Position numbers and translations under genes: made by a program. A DNA stretch of 22,207 nt, taken from Hyphomicrobiales bacterium (lineage in GTDB: Bacteria; Pseudomonadota; Alphaproteobacteria; Rhizobiales; Devosiaceae). The notes beneath the pieces were generated by a model. That model saw only the letters and a program-made list of their open reading frames with translations. It did no database searches and had not been told where the DNA came from. Location: assembly GCA_026989045.1 (NCBI GenBank), contig JALSJY010000075.1, positions 1 to 22,207 on the forward strand, given 5' to 3'. This document shows positions 1 through 6,843 of the stretch, one piece after another; the stretch's first letter is position 1; every line of letters starts with the position of its first letter.

Positions 1-862
1 AATCTACTTGTGAGCGTTTTGAATGAAGGTCGATAGCACCTTGTGAAAGTTTAGTTATTTTTGCAAAACCACCCGCAATAGTGATTTTTTTAAGTGGTTT
101 TTTTCGAGCATATTTAAGCAAGCCTGCAACAAAATCACCCATTTCAATATAGGCTTCATCTGGTAGTTTTAATAGGCCTTTTGCTGCTTTTTCAGAAAGG
201 TCGCCAGTTGAAGCTACGATGTGATTATTTTCATTGGCTAGTGCAACCTCAATGCCTGAATGAATTGAACTTATCCATGCCGAGCAGGAATAGGGAATGA
301 CAATTCCTGAAGTGCCAAGAATGGAAATCCCGCCCAATATCCCTAAGCGTGAATTTAGAGTTTGCTTGGCTATTTCTTCTCCATTCGCAACAGAAATTTC
401 AATGTTAAAATCAGCCTTTATATTTTCTTGAGCGCAAAAATCATTTATCACATTTTCCATCATTTGGCGTGGCACGGGGTTTATTGCTGCCTCGCCTACT
501 TTAATCGGCAAGCCTGCTTTTGTGACGATTCCAACCCCATTGCCAGCACTAAAACTAATGCCACTTTTGGGTTTTGCGTGTGATATTTTTGCTAAAATTA
601 AAGCGCCATGTGTTACATCAGGATCATCACCTGCATCTTTTATTATTCCAGCTTTTGCCCAGCCATTGCCCATAGTTTGTTGCGCTAGGTCGAATGATGG
701 GCGCTGTCCTTTTGGCAGAACGATGGTCACGGGATCAATGAATTCACCTTTAATTAAGGCAGAAATAGCGGATTTTGTAGCAGCGGTTGCGCAAGCGCCC
801 GTTGTATAGCCTCTTTTGAGCAATTTATTTTCGCTGATAATCATTTTGCCTGTTTCATTCAT
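1..862 (-). CDS. cbiD: Cobalt-precorrin-5B (C1)-methyltransferase CbiD, 3' end cut by window edge
   Basis: CbiD acts in corrin-ring synthesis: it methylates C1 and is linked to loss of the C20-derived acetaldehyde unit, using SAM. Reading the minus strand from 862 gives 287 codons without a stop, then the frame leaves the window, so the C-terminus is missing. Family hallmarks are visible: the N-terminal LLKRGYTTGACATAATKSA segment (Gly-Tyr-Thr-Thr-Gly), GNGVGIVTKAGLP, and GEAAINPVPRQM. The start is uncertain. In-frame ATGs lie at 871, 862 and 844. Only the one at 844 has a recognisable ribosome site (AGG five bases upstream), and a perfect TATAAT on the minus strand at 870-875 could be a -10 box, which would favour 844. 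It diverges from cobB across a gap of about 60 bases. Family assignment is secure. Confidence 0.93.
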   Translation of the reverse strand, partial: MNETGKMIISENKLLKRGYTTGACATAATKSAISALIKGEFIDPVTIVLPKGQRPSFDLAQQTMGNGWAKAGIIKDAGDDPDVTHGALILAKISHAKPKSGISFSAGNGVGIVTKAGLPIKVGEAAINPVPRQMMENVINDFCAQENIKADFNIEISVANGEEIAKQTLNSRLGILGGISILGTSGIVIPYSCSAWISSIHSGIEVALANENNHIVASTGDLSEKAAKGLLKLPDEAYIEMGDFVAGLLKYARKKPLKKITIAGGFAKITKLSQGAIDLHSKRSQVD

Positions 863-924
863 AAGGCGCATTATATAGTTTAATTAACAAAGCAAAAGAG
901 CAACTAGCATAAAAGGTTATATCA
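863..924. promoter_or_regulatory. Divergent cbiD/cobB promoter region
   Basis: This short AT-rich spacer must carry the start signals for both cbiD (minus) and cobB (plus). A perfect TATAAT is present on the minus strand at 870-875, but no convincing -35 sits 16-18 bases upstream of it. AAAAGG at 911-916 is the likely ribosome site for the cobB TTG start. The spacer is too short for a cobalamin riboswitch and has no B12-box-like sequence. The assignment as promoter region is inferred from gene orientation. Confidence 0.4.
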
Positions 925-2208
925 TTGGCAAAAGGGATTATTATTTCAGCACCACATTCTGGCTCGGGCAAAACTTTGGTTGCGCTTGGGCTTATGCGAG
1001 CTTTTGCGCAAAGGGGAGTGAAAATTGCACCTGCCAAAACTGGGCCTGATTATATTGATGGGGCTTATTTAGCTAAAGCTAGCGGTTCTAAAACAATAAA
1101 TCTGGATAGTTTTGCTTTTGAAACAAATGAATTATTAGGCCTGGCAAATCATGCTAGTGAGAGCAGCGATTTGTTATTGGTTGAAGGCGCTATGGGGCTG
1201 TTTGATGGCGGTGCAAATGGGGCTGGTTCAAGCGCTGATTTGGCACAAAAATTAGCCCTGCCGATTGTTTTGGTGGTTGATTGCTCATTTATGGCGCAAT
1301 CAATTAGTGCGTTGGTGTTTGGCTATAAAAATTTTGATAAGGATATAAATATTGCCGGAGTGATATTAAATAGGGTTGGCAGTCAAAGACATGAAGATAT
1401 TTTACGCACCGCACTAAAGCTAATGAATGTTGAGGTTTTGGGGGTTATTTATCGAGATGAAGAGCTTAAAATTGCTAATCGGCATCTTGGGCTTATTTTG
1501 CCAAATGAAATTGATGATGCTGAAAAGCTGGTTTCATTGGCGGCGCAAAAAATTGAGAGTTCACTTGATTTAGATAGATTTTTGGAGATTGCGAAACCGC
1601 TTCAAGCGCAACAATATGCGCCTTCACTTGCGCCTTTAGGGCAGCATATCGCCATTGCCAAAGATGATTGTTTTGCTTTTATCTATCAGCATCAAGTATT
1701 AGGCTGGCGGGAAATGGGGGCACAAATTAGCTTTTTTTCTCCGCTTAATAATCAAGGCCCTGATGAGAGTGCAGATGCAGTTTTTTTACCTGGTGGCTAT
1801 CCTGAATTACATGCAGAAAAACTATCAAATTGTGATGTTTTTTTTAAAGAGCTGCAAAAAGCAAGTAAGCGAGATGCTTTGATTTATGGTGAGTGTGGTG
1901 GCTTTATGGTGCTGGGTGAGACGTTGATTGATAAGCAGGGTGTTAGCCACAAAATGAGCGGATTATTGCCAATTACCAGCTCTATAAATAGTCCAAAGCG
2001 GATTTTGGGCTATCGTTACCTTAGCCATAATAGCCCCTTGCCCTTTGCCAAAAATCTTAAGGGGCATGAATTTCATTATTCAACCTGCACAAAAGCAGAT
2101 TTGCCTAGCTTGTTTAGTGCTAAAGATTCTTATGGTGAAAGCTTGCCAGATATGGGAGTTGTGAAGGGAAAAATTATGGGATCTTATGCGCATGTGATTT
2201 CTGCTTAG
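925..2208 (+). CDS. cobB: Cobyrinate / hydrogenobyrinate a,c-diamide synthase CobB (CbiA family)
   Basis: This 427-residue enzyme amidates the a and c carboxylates of the corrin ring using glutamine and ATP. Residues 10-17 (PHSGSGKT) form the Walker A-like nucleotide site and KTGPDYIDG follows at about 38-46. The C-terminal half is a class I glutamine amidotransferase with nucleophile Cys324 in GECGGFMVLG and His423 in GSYAHV. Length fits CobB (about 430) better than the longer CbiA. The start is TTG at 925: an in-frame TAA at 910-912 rules out anything further upstream, no ATG lies between, and AAAAGG ends eight bases before it. It is divergent from cbiD and followed by cobQ after a repeat-bearing gap. 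Whether the natural substrate is the cobalt-free or the cobalt-containing acid cannot be told from sequence. Confidence 0.95.
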   Translation: MAKGIIISAPHSGSGKTLVALGLMRAFAQRGVKIAPAKTGPDYIDGAYLAKASGSKTINLDSFAFETNELLGLANHASESSDLLLVEGAMGLFDGGANGAGSSADLAQKLALPIVLVVDCSFMAQSISALVFGYKNFDKDINIAGVILNRVGSQRHEDILRTALKLMNVEVLGVIYRDEELKIANRHLGLILPNEIDDAEKLVSLAAQKIESSLDLDRFLEIAKPLQAQQYAPSLAPLGQHIAIAKDDCFAFIYQHQVLGWREMGAQISFFSPLNNQGPDESADAVFLPGGYPELHAEKLSNCDVFFKELQKASKRDALIYGECGGFMVLGETLIDKQGVSHKMSGLLPITSSINSPKRILGYRYLSHNSPLPFAKNLKGHEFHYSTCTKADLPSLFSAKDSYGESLPDMGVVKGKIMGSYAHVISA

Positions 2209-2246
2209 CTATTGTTATGGTAAGTATTTTTTTAACAGAATCTCGA

Positions 2247-2317
2247 TGTCATTCTGAACGTAGTGAAGAATCTTACATGATAGAGTTGAAGATACTTCGG
2301 CTTCGCTCAATATGACA
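2247..2317. repeat. Imperfect palindromic repeat between cobB and cobQ
   Basis: The left arm is 2247-2273 (begins TGTCATTCTGAACG, ends AAGAATCT) and the right arm is 2290-2317 (begins AGATACTTCGG, ends ATGACA). The arms are inverted copies with a few mismatches and one extra base, around a 16-base loop. The core resembles the dispersed 'TCATTCTGAGCGAAG...GAAGAATCT' palindrome seen in many unrelated bacterial genomes. It contains no gene and has no T-run after it, so a dispersed intergenic repeat is a better reading than a terminator. The rest of the 164-base cobB-cobQ gap shows only the cobQ ribosome site. Confidence 0.72.
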
Positions 2318-2372
2318 GGGGAGGTTTAGTATGCCATTGAGTAAAAATGAATAAATTTATAGAAAGAGAATT

Positions 2373-3833
2373 ATGAGTGCAAAAGCCTTAATGTTTATGG
2401 GAACAGGATCGGACGTTGGCAAGTCTTTAATCGTTGGGGGGCTTTGTCGGGCGTTTAAAAATCGTGGCTTCAAAGTTGCACCGTTTAAGCCTCAAAACAT
2501 GTCTAATAATGCTGCGGTTTGTGATACTGGTGGTGAGATTGGCAGGGCGCAGGCATTACAAGCAAGAGCGTGTGGATTAGCGCCAACCACGGCAATGAAC
2601 CCAATTTTGCTTAAGCCTGAACATGAAAGCGGAGCGCAACTTATCATTCGTGGCAAGCGAAAAGCCTCTATGAGTGCAAGAGAATATTTCGCTATTAGAG
2701 AGAAATATATGCCTGATGTTTTGGAGGCGTTTAACGAGCTTAAAAGCGATTATGACTTGGTTATTGTGGAGGGGGCTGGCTCGGCTTCAGAGGTTAATTT
2801 GCGTCATAATGATCTTGCTAATTTTGGCTTTGCGCAAGCTGCTGATGTGCCTGTTATCTTAATAGGAGATATAGAGCGTGGCGGGGTTATTGCTTCAATA
2901 ATAGGTACATTTGAGGTGATAGATAAAAATGACGCTAAATTGATTGTTGGCAGTATAATAAACAAGTTTTTGGGTGATAAGAGTCTATTTGAAAATGGCA
3001 TTAAAACCATTGAAAAGCTCACAGACCGCTCGGTCTTTGGCTCTATTCCTTATTTTAATCAGGCACATAAATTACCTGCCGAGGATATTTTGGCTCTTAA
3101 GCAAAAAACAGTAAAACAAACTGGTCGGTTTCATATTGCAGTGCTGAAATTATCTCGTATTTCTAACTTTGATGACTTTGATCCGCTAAATGCTGAAGAG
3201 GGAGTTTTTGTTGATATTGTTGAGGCGGGTGAACCTATTAGCCAAAATGCTGATTTAATTATTATTCCCGGAACTAAGGCAACTATTGCTGATATGAAAT
3301 TTATCTTAGCTCAGGGCTGGGATATTGATATTTTGGCGCATGTTAGGGCGGGTAAGCCTGTGCTTGGAATTTGTGGTGGTTATCAGATTTTGGGGAGAGA
3401 AATTTCTGATCCAAATGCAGTGGAGGGCAAGCCAGAAACTATAAATGGGCTTGGATTGTTAGATATTCGCACTATTTTGAGTGAGAAAAAGCAGCTTAGA
3501 AATGAGCGGGGAATTGATGCAAGATTTGCTAAAGAAATAAGCGGTTTTCACATGCATATGGGAGTTAGCGATGGCAAGGATTGTAATCGTCCATTTGCTA
3601 AGATTGAAGGAAAAAATGAGGGTGCTATTTCTGCTAATGGGCGAGTTAGCGGAACTTATTTACACGGGCTTTTTTCTTGTGATGAATTTCGTCAGGCGTT
3701 TTTAGATAATTTGGGGGCTAAGATAGAGATTGGCCTTAATTATGAAGCTGAGATTGAGCAGGTGTTAGACGATTTGGCGGCGCATTTAGAGGCTAATCTT
3801 GACCTTGATGTTTTGTTGGAACAGGCAAGATAA
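2373..3833 (+). CDS. cobQ: Cobyric acid synthase CobQ (CbiP)
   Basis: CobQ carries out the four glutamine-dependent amidations at the b, d, e and g side chains of adenosyl-cobyrinate a,c-diamide. The protein has 486 residues, normal for the family. The N-terminus has the dethiobiotin-synthetase-like P-loop (GTGSDVGKS, about residues 10-18), followed by FKPQNMSNNA, and further on LLKPEHESGAQLI and VEGAGS. The C-terminal glutamine amidotransferase domain has nucleophile Cys334 in LGICGGYQILG and His431 in SGTYLHGLF. ATG at 2373 is preceded by GAAAGAG. Its stop codon shares one base with the cobD start (TAATG), indicating translational coupling. Confidence 0.97.
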   Translation: MSAKALMFMGTGSDVGKSLIVGGLCRAFKNRGFKVAPFKPQNMSNNAAVCDTGGEIGRAQALQARACGLAPTTAMNPILLKPEHESGAQLIIRGKRKASMSAREYFAIREKYMPDVLEAFNELKSDYDLVIVEGAGSASEVNLRHNDLANFGFAQAADVPVILIGDIERGGVIASIIGTFEVIDKNDAKLIVGSIINKFLGDKSLFENGIKTIEKLTDRSVFGSIPYFNQAHKLPAEDILALKQKTVKQTGRFHIAVLKLSRISNFDDFDPLNAEEGVFVDIVEAGEPISQNADLIIIPGTKATIADMKFILAQGWDIDILAHVRAGKPVLGICGGYQILGREISDPNAVEGKPETINGLGLLDIRTILSEKKQLRNERGIDARFAKEISGFHMHMGVSDGKDCNRPFAKIEGKNEGAISANGRVSGTYLHGLFSCDEFRQAFLDNLGAKIEIGLNYEAEIEQVLDDLAAHLEANLDLDVLLEQAR

Positions 3834-4795
3834 TGAACCTATATATCGCCCTTATTGCCTTGTTAATTGAGAGATTTATTGCTTACCCAAATACATTGCA
3901 ATCTTCTCTTCGTCACCCAGTGGAGTGGATTGGCAGTTTTATTGCTTGGTTTGAAATTCGCTATAATAGGGGTAGTGATTTTGAGCGCTTAAGGGCTGGC
4001 TTTATTATGCTTGCTTGTTTGCTTTTAGTTAGTTTAGCTATTAGCTTGTTAATAAGTTACTTGCTCAAGCAATTGCAATTTTCATATATATTTGAGGGGC
4101 TTATTGCCTTTATTTTTCTTGCTTCTCGTCAGTTAGCTCAAGCGGTTAAGGCAGTGTCTAATGGGCTTGAAATTTCGCTTGAAAATGGACGAGAGGCGGT
4201 TTCTCATATTGTTGGGCGAGATGTGAAAAATCTTGATGAGGCAGAAATAAGTCGTGCATCGATTGAAACATTGGCAGAAAATACAAGTGATGGATTTATT
4301 GCGCCATTATTTTATTTGTTACTGTTCGGTCTACCCGGAATTATTATTTATAAGGCAATAAATACCGCCGATTCTATGGTTGGGCATAAGAATGAGCGAT
4401 ATAGAGATTTTGGTTTTGCTAGTGCCAAGCTTGATGATATTGTCAATTATATTCCGGCAAGACTAACCGCCCTAATTTTTGTCTTAAGCGCAGCGCTTTA
4501 TAAACAGGCAAATTGGCGGCAGGCGGTAATAGCTGCATTTCGTGATGCCTATAAACATGCCTCGCCAAATGCTGGCTGGCCAGAAGCGAGCATGGCGGGA
4601 GCGCTTGGCTTTGGGCTTGGGGGCAAAAGAGCTTATAATGGGCAAGAGCTTAATCTGCCAGAAATGGGGAATGGTAAAAGAGATTTAACAAGAATTGATA
4701 TAGATTTATCGCTGAAATTTTATGATTTAATGGGCAGGTTGGTTTTCTTTTTAATTTTTGTTGGTGCTATGGTGTTTTTAATATTGCAATATTAG
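3833..4795 (+). CDS. cobD: Adenosylcobinamide-phosphate synthase CobD (CbiB), membrane protein
   Basis: This 320-residue inner-membrane protein attaches (R)-1-amino-2-propanol or its O-phosphate to adenosylcobyric acid to give (phospho)adenosylcobinamide. The name is the alphaproteobacterial cobD (CbiB homologue), not the Salmonella CobD decarboxylase. Visible family features are HPVEWIG near residue 26, the central NTSDGFIAPLFY and DSMVGHKNERY motifs, and PNAGWPEASMAGALG near 245-260. There are several hydrophobic membrane segments: residues 1-12, two segments within about 55-100, one near 160, one near 210, and a C-terminal helix at about 300-318. The start overlaps the cobQ stop by one base, which fixes it. 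Confidence 0.96.
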   Translation: MNLYIALIALLIERFIAYPNTLQSSLRHPVEWIGSFIAWFEIRYNRGSDFERLRAGFIMLACLLLVSLAISLLISYLLKQLQFSYIFEGLIAFIFLASRQLAQAVKAVSNGLEISLENGREAVSHIVGRDVKNLDEAEISRASIETLAENTSDGFIAPLFYLLLFGLPGIIIYKAINTADSMVGHKNERYRDFGFASAKLDDIVNYIPARLTALIFVLSAALYKQANWRQAVIAAFRDAYKHASPNAGWPEASMAGALGFGLGGKRAYNGQELNLPEMGNGKRDLTRIDIDLSLKFYDLMGRLVFFLIFVGAMVFLILQY

Positions 4796-4843
4796 CTAAA
4801 TCTAATATAAAGAGTGCAAATATAGCAATTTAATGAGAAGAAA

Positions 4844-5068
4844 ATGATAGAATTTATTGATGCTACGCCTTTATCGATGTTTGTGATTGTTGGCCTTGCG
4901 CTTGGCTTAGCGCCATTTGTGCCAGAGCCGCATTTGTTTGAAAAAACCCGCATGTTATTTCAAGGGCAGCTAGTAAAACCAATAGATATTTTTGACTTGC
5001 TAATGCATTTAACGCCAGTGCTGGCGCTAATTTTTAAGCTTGTGCGGGTATATGTTTATAAGGCTTAA
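4844..5068 (+). CDS. Small conserved two-helix inner-membrane protein in the cobalamin cluster
   Basis: This 74-residue protein has two hydrophobic stretches, about 10-26 and 52-69. They flank a polar loop containing LAPFVPEPHLFEKTRMLF and KPIDIFDLLMH. Very similar short proteins with the same 'LGLAPFxPEPH' and 'PIDIxDLLxH' pattern are known from many alphaproteobacteria; I recall them as hypothetical or, misleadingly, as RND transporter. It is far too small to be an RND pump. ATG at 4844 follows GAGAAGAAA. Its stop overlaps the convergent cobU stop by three to four bases. Position right after cobD suggests co-expression, but its role is unknown. Confidence 0.8.
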   Translation: MIEFIDATPLSMFVIVGLALGLAPFVPEPHLFEKTRMLFQGQLVKPIDIFDLLMHLTPVLALIFKLVRVYVYKA

Positions 5069-5607
5069 CTAGATTTAAGAGTAAGAGGCAATCCAGCGGT
5101 AACAAAATAGACCTCAGAGCAAATTTGCGCTAATTCTTGATGTAGTATGCCTGCCTCATCAATGAATTTTCTAGCTAATGCATTATTCGGCACGATGCCA
5201 AGACCCACTTCATTTGATACCATTATCACCTGCGTTTCATCTAAGCTTATAAGAGTTTGTTGAAGGTTTGAGATATGCTCATTCATATTGATATTATCAT
5301 TGCCAAACAGGTTAGAAAGCCAAAGGGTTAGGCAATCAATTAAGATAATATCGTGGATTTTAGCGCATTTTTTGATAATTGCATCAAGTGCAAATTCTTC
5401 CTCATAGGTGATGAACTCATCGCCTCGCCGTTGAATATGTTTTGCAATGCGTTGCTGCATTTCTTTGTCACTGGATTTTCTTGCAGTAGCGATATAGGCG
5501 ATTTTTTGGCTGTTTTCACTCTCAATGGCTGATAAAGCCAGTTTTTCAGCATAAGCAGATTTACCCGAGCGAGCGCCACCAAGAATAAGAATATGATTAT
5601 TTTTCAA
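5065..5607 (-). CDS. cobU: Bifunctional adenosylcobinamide kinase / adenosylcobinamide-phosphate guanylyltransferase CobU (CobP)
   Basis: This 180-residue cytoplasmic enzyme phosphorylates adenosylcobinamide and then transfers GMP to give adenosyl-GDP-cobinamide. This activates it for joining to the lower-ligand nucleotide. Residues 10-17 (GGARSGKS) are the P-loop. His57 in RIAKHIQRRG is in the position of the histidine guanylylated in Salmonella CobU. ILIDCLTLWLSNL (about 89-101) and VSNEVGLGIVP (about 130-140) are family signatures. It reads towards cobD and the small membrane protein, so it is the only minus-strand cobalamin gene on this side. It is commonly called cobP in alphaproteobacteria. 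ATG at 5607 is followed directly by the P-loop region, so no large extension is missing. Confidence 0.95.
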   Translation of the reverse strand: MKNNHILILGGARSGKSAYAEKLALSAIESENSQKIAYIATARKSSDKEMQQRIAKHIQRRGDEFITYEEEFALDAIIKKCAKIHDIILIDCLTLWLSNLFGNDNINMNEHISNLQQTLISLDETQVIMVSNEVGLGIVPNNALARKFIDEAGILHQELAQICSEVYFVTAGLPLTLKSS

Positions 5608-5621
5608 TATAGTGACCTTAA

Positions 5622-5649
5622 TTGTGTGATGGCATGAGGGATATATATA
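5622..5649 (+). promoter_or_regulatory. Candidate promoter for the YbdK-like ligase gene
   Basis: TTGTGT (5622-5627) and TATATA (5644-5649) are 16 bases apart on the plus strand, within the 85-base gap between divergent cobU and the ligase gene. The match to the sigma70 pattern is moderate, and the region is AT-rich, so chance occurrence is possible. Confidence 0.3.
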
Positions 5650-5692
5650 AAAACTTCTTGCCTAAGACAAATAAATTTTGCCAAACTGAAAT

Positions 5693-6841
5693 ATGTCAAA
5701 TTTACATTTAAATAAAATACCTAACTTTACGCTGGGAATTGAAGAGGAATATTTGCTTGTTGATTTAGATAGCCGTGATTTGGTTCACGACGCACCAAGG
5801 GGCTTAATGCAAGAGTGTGAGGCTCAGCTTTCTTCTCAGGTTAGTCCAGAGTTTTTACAATGTCAGATTGAGGTAGGCACAAAGGTTTGCTCTAACATAC
5901 AAGAGGCTCGAGCTGATTTATCTCATTTGCGCAAAACTATTGCAAAAATTGCAGGCAAACATAATCTTGCTCCAATTGCCGCCTCCACCCACCCGTTTGC
6001 AACATGGGCAGAGCAGCATACTACTAATAAACCACGCTATAAAAATCTGGCGCATGATTTGCAAACTGTGGGTCATAGATTGTTGATTTGTGGCATGCAT
6101 GTGCATGTAGGAATAAAAGATAAAGAGGCGCGAATTGATATTGCCAATCAGATGTCATATTTTTTGCCGCATCTTTTGGCTTTATCCTGCTCATCGCCAT
6201 TTTGGCAGGGGCGAGATAGTGGCCTTAATTCTTATCGTTTAACGATTTTTGATAATTTACCAAGAACAGGCCTGCCGCCAGTGTTTTCTTCATGGAGTGA
6301 TTATGAGCGAAATATTGCTATTTTAATTGATAATGGCTTGATTGAAGATGGCACAAAGATTTGGTGGGATTTACGTCCCTCACATCGTTTCCCAACATTA
6401 GAAATGCGAATATGTGATGTGCCAACAAAGCTTGATGATAGCATTGCAATTGCGGCGCTTTATCTTTGTCTGGTGCGGATGATGTATCGTTTGCGTGTTA
6501 AAAATTTACGCTGGCGGCAATATGAAAGATTTTTAATTTATGAAAATCGCTGGCGGGCACAGCGCTATGGCTGTAATAAAAGTCTGCTTGATTTCGGCTC
6601 TGGTATGCTTAAAAATTATAGTGTTTTGCTTGATGAATTGATTGAATTGATAATGCCAGATGCAAAAGCGCTTGATTGTGTGAATGAGGTAAAAGCTGCC
6701 AAAAAGATCATTGAAAGAGGAAATTCAGCCACACTACAACGCCAAGCTTATAATGAGGAACTTGCGGCAGGAAAATCAACCAAAGATGCACTTAAGAGCG
6801 TGGTTGATATGCTGATTAAAGAAAGCGTAGCTGGATTTTGA
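5693..6841 (+). CDS. Carboxylate-amine ligase of the GCS2 / YbdK family
   Basis: This 382-residue protein belongs to the glutamate-cysteine ligase type 2 family. The N-terminal TLGIEEEYLLVD motif (about 13-24) carries the metal/ATP-binding glutamates. CGMHVHVGI (about 133-141) holds the conserved histidines, and WWDLRPSHRFPTLEMRICDVPT (about 222-243) is the C-terminal catalytic signature. E. coli YbdK joins glutamate and cysteine only weakly, so the real substrate in this organism is unknown. Length is normal and no key motif is missing. It lies alone between divergent cobU and the convergent coiled-coil gene, only two bases from the latter's end, with no sign that it belongs to either operon. 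Confidence 0.9.
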   Translation: MSNLHLNKIPNFTLGIEEEYLLVDLDSRDLVHDAPRGLMQECEAQLSSQVSPEFLQCQIEVGTKVCSNIQEARADLSHLRKTIAKIAGKHNLAPIAASTHPFATWAEQHTTNKPRYKNLAHDLQTVGHRLLICGMHVHVGIKDKEARIDIANQMSYFLPHLLALSCSSPFWQGRDSGLNSYRLTIFDNLPRTGLPPVFSSWSDYERNIAILIDNGLIEDGTKIWWDLRPSHRFPTLEMRICDVPTKLDDSIAIAALYLCLVRMMYRLRVKNLRWRQYERFLIYENRWRAQRYGCNKSLLDFGSGMLKNYSVLLDELIELIMPDAKALDCVNEVKAAKKIIERGNSATLQRQAYNEELAAGKSTKDALKSVVDMLIKESVAGF

Positions 6842-6843
6842 CA

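Noticed and set aside
362..809. Plus-strand open frames at 362-583 and 522-809
   Set aside because: They lie entirely inside cbiD on the opposite strand, which has clear family motifs; the translations resemble nothing and have no ribosome site.
863..924. Possible cobalamin riboswitch controlling the cob genes
   Set aside because: The gap is too short and has no B12-box or conserved core; the cobB-cobQ gap (2209-2372) also lacks one.
2247..2317. Rho-independent terminator after cobB
   Set aside because: The stem is long and imperfect with a 16-base loop and no T-run on either side; a dispersed palindromic repeat fits better.
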